Below, piece after piece: positions 1-8,233 of a stretch of DNA of 64,000 bases. The translations under genes were made by a program, and so were the position numbers. Source of the DNA: Cobetia marina (GTDB lineage Bacteria > Pseudomonadota > Gammaproteobacteria > Pseudomonadales > Halomonadaceae); NCBI RefSeq assembly GCF_001720485.1, contig NZ_CP017114.1, forward strand, positions 3,658,001-3,722,000. Reading direction: 5' to 3'. Numbering within the stretch: the stretch's first letter is position 1; each line of letters opens with the position of its first letter. The notes beneath the pieces were generated by a model. It worked only from the letters and a program-made list of their open reading frames with translations, was not told the DNA's origin and searched no databases.

Positions 1-1025
1 GACGCTGCCTGAGTTGCCGGGCGAGCATGCGGAGAGGCCCCGACGATGGCCTGCTGCGGGCCGCCGCCATGCTGGCCGGGCGCGCGCTTCGGCTCATCGC
101 CCGGATAGGGCGAACCAGCGTAGGCGGCATCGCTGCCACCGGCCATGCCCACCACCATGTCCTGGATCAGCTTCTTGGGATTGAGCGGCTGACCGGCCGC
201 GAAGGCCGGACACACCGCTTCACAGCGCCCGCATTGCACGCAGGCATCGAAGCCCAGCAGCTGACGCCAGTTGAAGTCGGCAGGCTTGCCGACGCCCAGC
301 GGTGCCTCGGGATCGGAAAGATCCAGCGGCAGCAGCGCGCTGTCGCGGATGCCAGCGCTGTCACGGGTGCTGAAACGTGCCGGACGCCGATGGAAGGCCA
401 GATGCAGCGCGCCCGCGAAGGCATGCTTCATCGGCCCGGTGATGCGCGAGCCGCCACCGGTCATGCCGACGATCATCTCGAGCAGCCCCCAGGCGATCCC
501 CGCCACCAGCACCAGCCCGAGGATACCGCCGGAGATCATGCCGCCGACGCCATCCGGCAGCACCAGTGACAGACTCATCACGAACAGGCTAGCGGAGAAC
601 GCCAGCAGGCTTTTTGGCAGACGCATCCACGGACCACGCGACAGGCGCGCCGGCGGGTCGAGACGACGACGACGCACGAACAGCGCACCAGCGAACATCG
701 CGCCACTGGCCAGCAGCAGCAAGACGCCCAGCCAGGCGGAGTCGATGCCGAAGCCGTAGACCACCACCATCAGCAGCGCTGCGGCCACGAAGCCACCTCC
801 GGTGGCGACGTGGGTATTGGCCATGTAGCGGTCCCGCGCGACCACGTGGTGCAGGTCCACCCCGTAGCGGCGCGGCACCTTGGCCAGGCTCGCGATCAGC
901 TCTCCCACGCTCATGGACGTGGCATCCGCCCGCCCCTGGCGCCACAGGCCGATGCGCTTGACCGCACCGATGGCGGCCAGCGCCAAGGCGGCGAAGATCA
1001 ACACCGACAACACTGTTTCGTTCAT
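1..1025 (-). CDS. dgcB: Dimethylglycine catabolism Fe-S protein DgcB (partial; C-terminus beyond window start)
   Basis: This gene reads leftward and runs off the window edge, so only about the first 341 residues are visible. The start ATG at 1025 has a GGGAGG ribosome site just upstream and lies 32 bases after the dgcA stop. The protein opens with a hydrophobic segment, followed by the conserved RRYGVDLHHVVARDRYM stretch and further membrane segments (DUF3483-type half). A ferredoxin-like cluster motif, CVQCGRCEAVCP, lies near residue 275. In Pseudomonas, DgcB works with DgcA in oxidative demethylation of dimethylglycine to sarcosine and is thought to pass electrons to a membrane carrier or electron-transfer flavoprotein. 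The family assignment is from recognised sequence features and the neighbouring dgcA; the second half cannot be assessed. Confidence 0.85.
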   Translation of the reverse strand, partial: MNETVLSVLIFAALALAAIGAVKRIGLWRQGRADATSMSVGELIASLAKVPRRYGVDLHHVVARDRYMANTHVATGGGFVAAALLMVVVYGFGIDSAWLGVLLLLASGAMFAGALFVRRRRLDPPARLSRGPWMRLPKSLLAFSASLFVMSLSLVLPDGVGGMISGGILGLVLVAGIAWGLLEMIVGMTGGGSRITGPMKHAFAGALHLAFHRRPARFSTRDSAGIRDSALLPLDLSDPEAPLGVGKPADFNWRQLLGFDACVQCGRCEAVCPAFAAGQPLNPKKLIQDMVVGMAGGSDAAYAGSPYPGDEPKRAPGQHGGGPQQAIVGASPHARPATQAA

Positions 1026-1057
1026 AGCCAAACCTCCCACCGATGTGTCAGACGCGA

Positions 1058-3136
1058 TCAGAAATCCTTGCACAGGCGCAGGGCGTCATAGATGGCGGCG
1101 TGGGTGTTGCGCGGTGCATTGCAGTCGCCGAGACGGAACAGCAGGTAATCATCCCCATCGGTGGCCTGACTCAGGCACGGCTGCGGCTTGATGGCGTAGA
1201 GCGACTCGACGTCGATCTGGCCCTTGTTGAGCGAGCCATCCTTGAAGGCGTAGTAGAGCGCTTCATCGGGGCGCACGCCGTTCTCGACCACGATCTGGTC
1301 GACGACGCGTTCTTCCAGCGTGCCGGTGTATTCATTCTCGAGCACCGCCACCAGTCCCTCGCCTTCGCGGTAGACCTCATGCAGCACCATGTCGGAGGTC
1401 ATCACGACTTCCTTGGCATACAGGCTGCGGTAATAGGTCGGGAAGGTGGTGCCGCCGACCGCCGCCCCCGGCTTGATGTCATCGGTGACGATCTCGACCC
1501 TGGCGCCCTTGGTGGCCAGATAATCGGCCACCGAGACACCGGAGAATTCGCAGATGCTGTCGTAGATCAGCACGTTGCTGCCCGGCGCGACACGCCCGTC
1601 CAGCACGTCCCAGGAAGAGACGATCAGGCTCTTGGCCGGGTCCTCGTCGTAGCCCCAGGATTCGAACTGCTCCATGAACGGACGGCCGCCCACCGCCAGG
1701 ATCACCACGTCAGCGCGCAGGTCACGGATGGTCGCTTCATCGGCGCGGGTGCCCAGGCGCAGGTCGACCTTCAGACGCGCCAGCTCCAGCTGATACCAGC
1801 GGGTGATACCGGCGATCTGGTCACGCTGCGGCGCCTTGGAAGCCGTGGTGATCTGGCCACCCAGCTCTTCCTTCGCCTCGAAGAGCGTCACGGCATGGCC
1901 ACGCTCGGCACACACGCGGGCCGCTTCCATGCCGGCCGGACCGCCGCCGACGATGACGACCTTGCGCACCGGACCGCTGGTCTTCTCGATCTCGTGCGGC
2001 AGGCCCATGTATTCGCGTGACGTCGCGGCATTCTGGATGCACAGCACATCCAGGCCCTGATACTGACGGTCGATGCAGTAGTTGGCACCGACGCACTGCT
2101 TGATCTGGTCGAGCTGGCCCATCTTGATCTTGGCGATGATGTGCGGGTCGGCGATGTGCGCGCGGGTCATGCCGACCATGTCGACATAGCCGCCTTCCAG
2201 AATGCGCTCGGCCTGATTGGGGTCCTTGATGTTCTGGGCGTGGATCACCGGAATCTTGACCACTTCCTTGATGCCGGAGGCCAGATGCAGGAAGGGTTCC
2301 GGCGGGTAGGACATGTTGGGAATGACGTTGGCGAGGCTGTTGTGGGTATCACAGCCGGAGCCGATCACGCCGAAGAAATCGAGCAGACCCGTGGCGTCGT
2401 AATAGGCCGCGATCTGCTTCATGTCGTCATGCGACAGGCCATCGGGATGGAATTCATCACCACAGATGCGCATGCCGACCACGAAGTCGTCGCCGACCTC
2501 GGCGCGCACCGCCTTGAGCACCTCGATACCGAACTTCATGCGACCCTCGAAGCTGCCGCCCCATTCATCGGTGCGCTTGTTGACGCGCGGGCTCCAGAAC
2601 TGGTCGATCAGGTGCTGGTGCACGGCGGACAGCTCGACGCCGTCCAGGCCGCCTTCCTTGGCACGCCGCGCCGCCTGGGCGAAGTCGGCGATGATGCGCT
2701 GGATCTCTTCGACTTCGATGGTCTTGCAGGTGGAGCGGTGCACCGGCTCGCGGATACCGGACGGCGACATCAGCGAGGTCCAGTCGAAACCGTCCCAGCG
2801 TGAGCGACGGCCCATGTGGGTAATCTGGATCATGATCTTGCCGCCATGCTTGTGCACGGCATCGGCCAGATTCTGGAAATGCGGAATGATGCGGTCGGTC
2901 GACAGGTTGACGGAGCTCCACCAGCCCTGCGGGCTGTCGATGGAGACCACCGAGGAGCCACCACAGATGCACAGGCCACACCCGCCCTTGGCCTTCTCTT
3001 CGTAGTAGCGCACGTAGCGCTCGGTGGTCATGCCGCCATCGGTGGCATACACCTCGGCATGGGCGGTACTGACGACGCGGTTGCGGATGGTCAGCTTGCC
3101 GATCTCGATCGGCTGGAAGAGTGCGTCGAATGCCAT
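1058..3136 (-). CDS. dgcA: Dimethylglycine demethylase flavoprotein DgcA (old-yellow-enzyme family)
   Basis: The 692-residue product starts at ATG 3136 (MAFDALFQPIEIGKL), preceded by GAGGAG; an in-frame start 39 bases upstream adds a basic tail without support. Residues 1-370 form an FMN-binding TIM barrel of the NADH:flavin oxidoreductase/trimethylamine dehydrogenase type (NRVVSTAHAEVY; HQHLIDQFWSPRVNKRTDEWGG). The C-terminal half carries an FAD/NAD Rossmann domain (VVIVGGGPAGMEAARV). Cysteines in CVGANYCIDRQYQG followed by CIQN fit the 4Fe-4S site of this family. DgcA oxidatively removes a methyl group from dimethylglycine during glycine betaine breakdown. It is followed by dgcB and preceded by a V4R-like gene and an M19 dipeptidase gene, the same order as PA5396-PA5399 in Pseudomonas aeruginosa. 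Trimethylamine dehydrogenase-like activity is the alternative, made unlikely by this context. Confidence 0.9.
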   Translation of the reverse strand: MAFDALFQPIEIGKLTIRNRVVSTAHAEVYATDGGMTTERYVRYYEEKAKGGCGLCICGGSSVVSIDSPQGWWSSVNLSTDRIIPHFQNLADAVHKHGGKIMIQITHMGRRSRWDGFDWTSLMSPSGIREPVHRSTCKTIEVEEIQRIIADFAQAARRAKEGGLDGVELSAVHQHLIDQFWSPRVNKRTDEWGGSFEGRMKFGIEVLKAVRAEVGDDFVVGMRICGDEFHPDGLSHDDMKQIAAYYDATGLLDFFGVIGSGCDTHNSLANVIPNMSYPPEPFLHLASGIKEVVKIPVIHAQNIKDPNQAERILEGGYVDMVGMTRAHIADPHIIAKIKMGQLDQIKQCVGANYCIDRQYQGLDVLCIQNAATSREYMGLPHEIEKTSGPVRKVVIVGGGPAGMEAARVCAERGHAVTLFEAKEELGGQITTASKAPQRDQIAGITRWYQLELARLKVDLRLGTRADEATIRDLRADVVILAVGGRPFMEQFESWGYDEDPAKSLIVSSWDVLDGRVAPGSNVLIYDSICEFSGVSVADYLATKGARVEIVTDDIKPGAAVGGTTFPTYYRSLYAKEVVMTSDMVLHEVYREGEGLVAVLENEYTGTLEERVVDQIVVENGVRPDEALYYAFKDGSLNKGQIDVESLYAIKPQPCLSQATDGDDYLLFRLGDCNAPRNTHAAIYDALRLCKDF

Positions 3137-3402
3137 GGTGAAAGCTCCTCGCCGGGGAGAGCGCCGCCTTGTCACGCCGGCCTGGCCTGCCCGCCGCCTC
3201 GAGTCGGGGCTCGTGGCGGCGGGCGGCGTCAGGCGTCTTGCATGTCAGGAAAGGCGGCGCTCAGGCGTTGCGTTGTCGTTGTTGTGTGTGTGGTGAGTGT
3301 CGTGACAGAGAGAGGATCGGGCAGCCGGCTGTTGCCTTTTGCCTGGGCCGGGCCTGGGCCTTGACCCGAGCCATGGAATAGAGAGTGGCGGATCTGAAAA
3401 CG

Positions 3403-3939
3403 TCACACTGTTCCGGGAGCGACCTCGAAATACCCCACATCACAGCCTTCCTCACCACCGCTCTGGGTCTGGACGGCGACGGTGCGCAGCTCGCTGCCAC
3501 GCGCGGCCAGAATCTGGTCCATCGCGCCGGCGAACCAGCCGGTGAACATGTACTCAAGCTTTGTGCCGGTCTTGCCCTGCTGATAGACGAAGCAGGAGTG
3601 CTCCAGGCGTACCTTGCAGGTGCCGCGCTCCAGATCGATCTCCTCGGTGATGAACAGACCCCAGCCGCGCTGTGACAGACGCTTCATGTAATGCTCGAAG
3701 ACCTCCACCCCTACCAGGCCGTGCAACTCGGCTTCCTTCTCGCACCAGTGCCAGGCGCTCTTGTAGCCGGCGTGGTAGAGAATCTCGGCGTACTTCTCCA
3801 CGCCCAGCGCCTCTTCCACCGCGACATGGTTGTTGATGAAGAAGTGACGCGGCACGTACAGCATCGGCAGTGCGTCGGAGGTCCAGACGCCGGTCTCGCT
3901 ATCCACCTCGATCGGCAGTTCAGGGGCCATCTTGCTCAT
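3403..3939 (-). CDS. V4R-like/DUF5943-type protein of the dimethylglycine cluster
   Basis: The 178-residue cytoplasmic protein starts MSKMAPELPIEVD and has no signal peptide or membrane segment. It resembles the conserved small protein encoded between the dipeptidase and dgcA in Pseudomonas (PA5397 position), which belongs to the 4-vinyl-reductase (V4R)-like group, often a small-molecule-binding fold. Cysteines occur in HWCEKEAELHG, HSCFVYQQG and GCDVGYFEV and could form a ligand or metal site. The gene is co-oriented with dgcAB, 266 bases upstream of the dgcA start and 123 bases after the dipeptidase stop, so joint transcription is probable. Its role in betaine catabolism is unknown to me; assignment rests on gene order and overall resemblance. 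Confidence 0.7.
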   Translation of the reverse strand: MSKMAPELPIEVDSETGVWTSDALPMLYVPRHFFINNHVAVEEALGVEKYAEILYHAGYKSAWHWCEKEAELHGLVGVEVFEHYMKRLSQRGWGLFITEEIDLERGTCKVRLEHSCFVYQQGKTGTKLEYMFTGWFAGAMDQILAARGSELRTVAVQTQSGGEEGCDVGYFEVAPGTV

Positions 3940-3954
3940 GTCGGTGTCCTCAAA

Positions 3955-4050
3955 AGGGGCTGAAAGGGAGATGCAAAAGAGAGTTCAAGAAAGAGATCAG
4001 GAGAGAGATCACGAAAGTGCGATCAAGAAAGAGCGAACCAGAAAAGGCCC
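3955..4050. repeat. Purine-rich degenerate repeats in the dipeptidase/V4R spacer
   Basis: The 123-base spacer between the dipeptidase stop and the V4R start is almost purely purine on the plus strand. It contains loosely repeated units built on GAAAGAGATCA, GAGAGATCACGAAAG and GATCAAGAAAGAG at roughly 13-15 base spacing. The leftward mRNA would therefore be pyrimidine-rich here. Function is unknown. Confidence 0.5.
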
Positions 4051-4062
4051 AGGCAGGCAGAC

Positions 4063-5076
4063 TCAGCCGCCCCAGACGTTTTCCAGCGTGCGCAGCCAGT
4101 TCTCGCCCATGATCTTGCGCACCTGATGCTCGCTCATGCCGCGACGCAGCAGCGCCTCGGTCAGATTGGGGAACTCGCCGATGGTGCGGATGCCTTCCGG
4201 ATTGACGATCTTGCCGAAGTTGGTGAGACGACGGGCGTAGCCCTTGTCGTGGGTCAGCCACTCGAAGAAGTCCTGACCGTGTCCCTGGGTGAAATCGGTG
4301 CCGATGCCGATGGCATCCTCGCCGACCAGGTTCATCACGTATTCGATGGCCTCGACGTAGTCATCGACGGTGGCGTTGACGCCGGCCCGGAGGAAGGGGG
4401 TGAACATGGTGACGCCGACGAAGCCGCCGTGTTCGGCGATGAAGCGCAGCTCGGCATCGGACTTGTTGCGCGGGTGGTCCTTGAGACCGGCCGGCGCGCA
4501 GTGGGAGTAGCAGACAGGGACTTTCGATTCGAGGATGACTTCCTCGGAGGTCTTCGAGCCGACGTGGGAGAGATCACACATCACGCCGACGCGGTTCATC
4601 TCGGCGACCATCTCGCGCCCGAAGCCGGACAGGCCGCCATCGCGCTCGTAACAGCCGGTACCAACCAGATTCTGGGTGTTGTAGCACATCTGCACGATGC
4701 CCACGCCGAGCTGCTTGAAGACATCGACATAGCCGATCTGGTCTTCATAGGCGTTGGCATTCTGGAAGCCGTAGATGATGCCGGTCTTGCCCGCGGCCTT
4801 GGCGGCGCGGATGTCGGCGGCGGTGCGCGCCACGCAGACCAGGTCACTGCTCTCGGCGATCAGCTGGTTGCTCTTGACGATGTTGTTGACGGTCGCCTGG
4901 AAGCCTTCCCAGACCGAGACGGTGCAGTTGGCCGCACTCAGACCGCCCTTGCGCATGTCCTCGAACAGCTCGCGCTGCCACTTGGCGATCACCAGACCAT
5001 CGATGACGATGCTGTCATCGTGCAGGGCGCGGGCCGCATCGGACCCACCGAAGGAGGAGGAGAATTCGGACATCAT
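4063..5076 (-). CDS. Membrane-dipeptidase-like protein (peptidase M19 family) of the dimethylglycine cluster
   Basis: The 337-residue protein belongs to the amidohydrolase-superfamily M19 dipeptidase family. Recognisable segments are MCDLSHVG and CYSHC (metal-binding histidines) and GIGTDF near the C-terminus. The N-terminal H-x-D zinc motif that normally follows the first strand is not present: the strand reads IVIDGLVIAKWQ. The usual bridging glutamate segment reads IIYGFQNAN. The family's two-metal site is therefore incomplete, which also seems typical of the betaine-cluster subgroup (PA5396 position). There is no signal peptide, so it is presumably cytoplasmic. It is the first gene of the leftward run dipeptidase, V4R, dgcA, dgcB. 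The substrate is unknown; hydrolysis of a betaine- or N-methylglycine-containing amide is a guess. Confidence 0.8.
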   Translation of the reverse strand: MMSEFSSSFGGSDAARALHDDSIVIDGLVIAKWQRELFEDMRKGGLSAANCTVSVWEGFQATVNNIVKSNQLIAESSDLVCVARTAADIRAAKAAGKTGIIYGFQNANAYEDQIGYVDVFKQLGVGIVQMCYNTQNLVGTGCYERDGGLSGFGREMVAEMNRVGVMCDLSHVGSKTSEEVILESKVPVCYSHCAPAGLKDHPRNKSDAELRFIAEHGGFVGVTMFTPFLRAGVNATVDDYVEAIEYVMNLVGEDAIGIGTDFTQGHGQDFFEWLTHDKGYARRLTNFGKIVNPEGIRTIGEFPNLTEALLRRGMSEHQVRKIMGENWLRTLENVWGG

Positions 5077-5257
5077 GTCGCTCCGGCGCTGGGCAGGCGG
5101 CTCTGGAAGTCAGGTCACTGCCCGTACCCGGCGGACAGGGTCTGCCGGAACACGATCTCCAGCAGGCTGTGCCAGCATAGTCCTGCCCTCTTCCCCCTCT
5201 GACGCCAGATGCGACGCGTGGCTACCGAATCGCGTCAGGACTGTCGTTTCTGAAACG

Positions 5258-5291
5258 ACGACGCCCCGACTCGAGAGAGCCGGGGCGTCGT
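5258..5291 (-). terminator. Rho-independent terminator after mtgA
   Basis: An 11-bp perfect stem (ACGACGCCCCG pairing 5281-5291) encloses a 12-base loop. Read leftward it lies about 30 bases after the mtgA stop and is followed by a short T tract. Confidence 0.65.
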
Positions 5292-5321
5292 GGGACAGCC
5301 GAGGGTGTACCGTCAAGCCGG

Positions 5322-6176
5322 TCAGTGCGCGGGAGACAGCTCCTTCAGCGAAGGCAGCAGGTCCCAGCTCAACCAGCCACGCGGCTGTTCCAGCCGCTTG
5401 AGATAGCCCATGCCGAGATTGTTCATCTGGCGCCGCGTCCAGCTGGCACGCCGCTGGATATAGGCCGAGGGCTTGCCGGCATTGAAGCGAATCGGATTGG
5501 GCAGTACCGCCGCCAGCAGGCTGGCCTGATAGGCGGACAGGCTGGCGGCATCGGTATTGAAGTGATGCTCGGCCGCGGCCTCGACACCGAACACCCCCGG
5601 CCCCCACTCGGCGACGTTCAGATAGACCTCGAGAATGCGCTCCTTGGGCCAGATCACCTCGATCAGGATGGTGAACCAGACCTCCAGCCCCTTGCGCACC
5701 CAGCTGCGCCCGTTCCACAGGAAGACATTCTTGGCGGTCTGCTGGCTGATGGTGCTGGCCCCGCGCAGCCGTTCACCGGCCAGGCGCGCATCGATGGCCT
5801 TGACGATCTGATCGACATCGAAGCCGTAGTGATCGGGAAATTTCTGGTCTTCCGAGGCGATCACCGCCAGCCGGGCATTGCGGGAAATCTTCTCCATCGG
5901 CACCCAGTCATGCTGGAGCGCCATCGGCGCCCCCGAGACCAGGCTGTAGCCCCACTTCTCCAGCATCACCATCGACACCGGCAATGGCACGAAGCGCAGC
6001 AACACCACCAGGCCGATGCAGGCGACCATCCAGCAGCCCAGCACCTTGATCGCCCATGTCGCCAGCCAGCGCAGACGCTCCATCGGGCGCATCTTCACGG
6101 ACGCCGCCGGCCTGCGTGTCGCGCCGCGGCGTGCCGATTGCCCATCGCGGGTCTTCTGCCCCTGTGTTCGTGCCAT
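5322..6176 (-). CDS. mtgA: Monofunctional biosynthetic peptidoglycan transglycosylase
   Basis: The product is a family GT51 glycosyltransferase that polymerises lipid II into glycan strands at the periplasmic face of the inner membrane. After a basic, Arg-rich cytoplasmic tail comes one membrane anchor (WAIKVLGCWMVACIGLVVLL). The GT51 motifs follow in order: ASEDQKFPDHYGFD with the catalytic glutamate, RGASTISQQTAKN, RKGLEVWFTILIE and ILEVYLNVAEWGPGVFGVEAA. From ATG 6176 the length is 284 residues; a GTG at 6215 and an ATG at 6050 are alternative starts, and the family norm of about 240 residues makes the later one possible. It separates the dimethylglycine genes from the GbdR-like regulator and is a single transcription unit bounded by terminators on both sides. 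Confidence 0.93.
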   Translation of the reverse strand: MARTQGQKTRDGQSARRGATRRPAASVKMRPMERLRWLATWAIKVLGCWMVACIGLVVLLRFVPLPVSMVMLEKWGYSLVSGAPMALQHDWVPMEKISRNARLAVIASEDQKFPDHYGFDVDQIVKAIDARLAGERLRGASTISQQTAKNVFLWNGRSWVRKGLEVWFTILIEVIWPKERILEVYLNVAEWGPGVFGVEAAAEHHFNTDAASLSAYQASLLAAVLPNPIRFNAGKPSAYIQRRASWTRRQMNNLGMGYLKRLEQPRGWLSWDLLPSLKELSPAH

Positions 6177-6311
6177 CCCTCGCCGTCCCCTGTCGCGCGT
6201 GTCGTGGCTGATCACGACGGGTCATCCCGTCTCCCAGCCCTTGTTGTCAGCTACTGCCTCATGCAGCGCTCGAGTGTACCAGAGCCCGCCGATGGCTCCT
6301 GTGAAAACCAA

Positions 6312-6339
6312 GATGCCCCGGCCGAAGGGCAGGGGCATC
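6312..6339 (-). terminator. Rho-independent terminator after the GbdR-like gene
   Basis: An 8-bp stem (GATGCCCC/GGGGCATC) is followed on the minus strand by TTGGTTTTC, 34 bases after the regulator's stop codon. Confidence 0.65.
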
Positions 6340-6372
6340 GAGGGGTCATCCCGTCACGCAGGTGTATGGCGA

Positions 6373-7662
6373 TCAGAGCCTGACGCTTGCGTAGGTTGGC
6401 TCGCCACGCGCATTGGCCAGCGCCAGGATCGCCGAGGACACCGGCGATTCGGCGGCGGTATGCAGCGGCGAGGAGGCAGTCGTCTGGCTCAGCGACTGAT
6501 GGATGGCACCATGCAGTACGCCTTCCAGACTGGCCACGCCGTGCAGCTGATGATCGACATCGGCACGACACGGCACGTCAGACACGCCGGGCTGACGCTC
6601 ACCACCGATACGCTCATCGCGCGGCGGCATGCCGAAGTACTCGCGGTAGCATTTGGAGAAGTGCGGCGTGGAGACGAAGCCACAGGCCGAGGCCACCTCG
6701 ATGATCGACAGCGCCGTCTGCTTGAGCAGCTGACGCGCCCGTGTCAGGCGCAGCTTGAGGTAGTAGCGCGACGGTGAGCAGTGCAGATAGCGCTGGAACA
6801 GGCGCTCCAGCTGACGGCGCGAGACATCCACGTAGTGGGCCAGCTCGTCCAGACCGATGGGCTCCTCCAGATTGGCCTCCATCAGCGCGACGATTTCCAG
6901 AAGCTTGGGCTGGGTGGTGCCCAGCACGTGCTTGAGCGGTACACGCTGCTGGTCCTGCTCGCCGCGCACGCGGTCACAGATGAACATCTCGGAGATGCCC
7001 GCCGCCAGCTCGCGGCCATGCTCGCGGGCGATCATGGTCAATACCATGTCCATCGGCGCGGTGCCGCCCGAGGCGGTGGCACGCTGCTGGTCGATGGAGA
7101 ACAGTCGCGTGGTCAGCGGTACGCGCGGGAAGGCCTCCTGCATGGCCGCCAGACACTCCCAGTGAATGCTGGTCTCGTGACCTTCCAGCAGCCCGGCCTG
7201 CGCCAGCGCCCAGCTGCCGGTACACACGGCGCCCAGCTGACGGCCAGCGCGCGCCTGGGCCTGCAGCCAGCTGACATGCGGGCGCTGCACCGCCCGCTGG
7301 ATACCGACGCCGCCACAGACGATGGCCATGTCCAGCGCCGGGCAGGTCTCGGCCGACACATCCGGCGTGACCTGCAGACCATCGCTGGCACGCACGGGCA
7401 TGCCTTCCAGGGTCACGGTGTACCAGCGATACAGCTCACGTCCGGCCAGCTGATTGGCCATGCGCAGCGGTTCGACCGCCGAGGCCAGCGAGATGAGCGT
7501 GAAGCTGTCGAGCAACAGGAAGCCGATGGTCTGCGGCTGGCGTGTCTCGCCGGCCTGAGGGCCCAGCGAGCGAGCCCCCGCCCGGCGGGAATCGGAGGAA
7601 AAGCCGGATGTCATGTGAGAGCGATCGTGCGGGCGATCAATGCGGCCACTGGTCAGTGCCAT
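6373..7662 (-). CDS. gbdR: GbdR-like AraC-family activator with DJ-1/PfpI sensor domain
   Basis: ATG 7662 is chosen as start because AAGGAG lies 8 bases upstream; the frame stays open further but without support. The 429-residue product has an N-terminal class I glutamine amidotransferase-like (DJ-1/PfpI) domain at about residues 45-220 (TIGFLLLDSFTLISLASAVEP; GAVCTGSWALAQAGLL). A C-terminal AraC/XylS double helix-turn-helix follows at about 250-350 (YVDVSRRQLERLFQRYL; CGFVSTPHFSKCYREYFG). GbdR in Pseudomonas senses glycine betaine and dimethylglycine and activates dgcAB, which lies close by here. The last 75 residues extend beyond the usual end of the family (P. aeruginosa GbdR has 367 residues). 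CdhR-like carnitine regulators have the same architecture and are the main alternative; the dgc neighbourhood favours GbdR. Confidence 0.82.
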   Translation of the reverse strand: MALTSGRIDRPHDRSHMTSGFSSDSRRAGARSLGPQAGETRQPQTIGFLLLDSFTLISLASAVEPLRMANQLAGRELYRWYTVTLEGMPVRASDGLQVTPDVSAETCPALDMAIVCGGVGIQRAVQRPHVSWLQAQARAGRQLGAVCTGSWALAQAGLLEGHETSIHWECLAAMQEAFPRVPLTTRLFSIDQQRATASGGTAPMDMVLTMIAREHGRELAAGISEMFICDRVRGEQDQQRVPLKHVLGTTQPKLLEIVALMEANLEEPIGLDELAHYVDVSRRQLERLFQRYLHCSPSRYYLKLRLTRARQLLKQTALSIIEVASACGFVSTPHFSKCYREYFGMPPRDERIGGERQPGVSDVPCRADVDHQLHGVASLEGVLHGAIHQSLSQTTASSPLHTAAESPVSSAILALANARGEPTYASVRL

Positions 7663-7724
7663 GGGGAACTCCTTCTTGCTATCTGCCTGAGTTGCAGACC
7701 GGAGCATGAATGCCCTCACCCGGA
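7663..7724 (-). promoter_or_regulatory. Leader between small protein gene and GbdR-like gene
   Basis: Only 62 bases separate the small upstream gene from the regulator start. The AAGGAG site for the regulator lies at its left end. No terminator is visible, so the two are probably co-transcribed. Confidence 0.4.
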
Positions 7725-7823
7725 TCAGTCGGCGATCAGGGGGTCCGCGATATTGTCGTTGTTGGCACTCAGCAGGGAATCGACCGGAAGGTTGGCGATT
7801 CCAGCAGTGATGACAGCCATCAT
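7725..7823 (-). CDS. Putative 32-residue small protein upstream of gbdR
   Basis: A short leftward reading frame begins with two consecutive ATG codons (7823 and 7820) preceded by GAGAG at suitable spacing, and ends with TGA at 7725. The peptide begins MMAVITAGIANLPVDSL and ends in an Asp/Asn-rich tail (NDNIADPLIAD). It has no Arg, Lys or Cys, so it would be strongly acidic, with a mildly hydrophobic first half. It lies 62 bases upstream of the GbdR-like start in the same direction. It could be a translated leader peptide or a small accessory protein. I do not recognise a family, and translation is inferred only from the ribosome site and sensible composition. Confidence 0.45.
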   Translation of the reverse strand: MMAVITAGIANLPVDSLLSANNDNIADPLIAD

Positions 7824-8057
7824 CGTGATCTCTCGCTTGAGCGACTCGGGATGCGACCCGAAGGAGTCCGATAACGTCAGGGGTGTCGTGAATCACTGCT
7901 TGGACGTCGTGCGTTGTCCACCTCTCGACAGTAAACCATCGCCCTGATACCGCGCAGCGATTAAATCGCCGCTGCACGGCAAATCATCGTTGCTGTACGG
8001 CACAGAATAACGCCGTGATTGGCTGACATCGACGCGATATAACCGCGAGCCACGAAA
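7824..8057. other. Upstream region of the gbdR unit
   Basis: About 230 bases without a recognisable gene. It should hold the leftward promoter for the small protein and gbdR; I could not assign -35/-10 boxes with confidence. Confidence 0.4.
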
Positions 8058-8092
8058 ACCGCCCTTCATAGCGAAAGGTTCTGAAAGGCGGT
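8058..8092 (-). terminator. Second hairpin downstream of the formaldehyde operon
   Basis: A 10-bp stem with one wobble pair (8058-8067 with 8083-8092) is followed on the minus strand by TTTTCG. It lies behind the stronger hairpin at 8111-8152 and may act as a back-up terminator. Confidence 0.45.
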
Positions 8093-8110
8093 GTCGCTCA
8101 TGACGGAAAA

Positions 8111-8152
8111 ACGACAGCCCCGACATCCTGTGATGGATGCCGGGGCTGTCGT
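8111..8152 (-). terminator. Rho-independent terminator of the adhC-fghA unit
   Basis: A 12-bp stem (ACGACAGCCCCG with 8141-8152) is extended by an inner CATCC/GGATG helix. On the minus strand it is followed by five T residues. It lies beyond the 55-bp repeat array, so the array would be part of the transcript's 3' untranslated region. Confidence 0.7.
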
Positions 8153-8233
8153 TTCTGTCTTTCACGCAGGTTCTCTGCTCGGGGAGCGATCCCCTGTGGC
8201 TGGCCATGTCACATCACAGCTCGAGGCTTCAGA

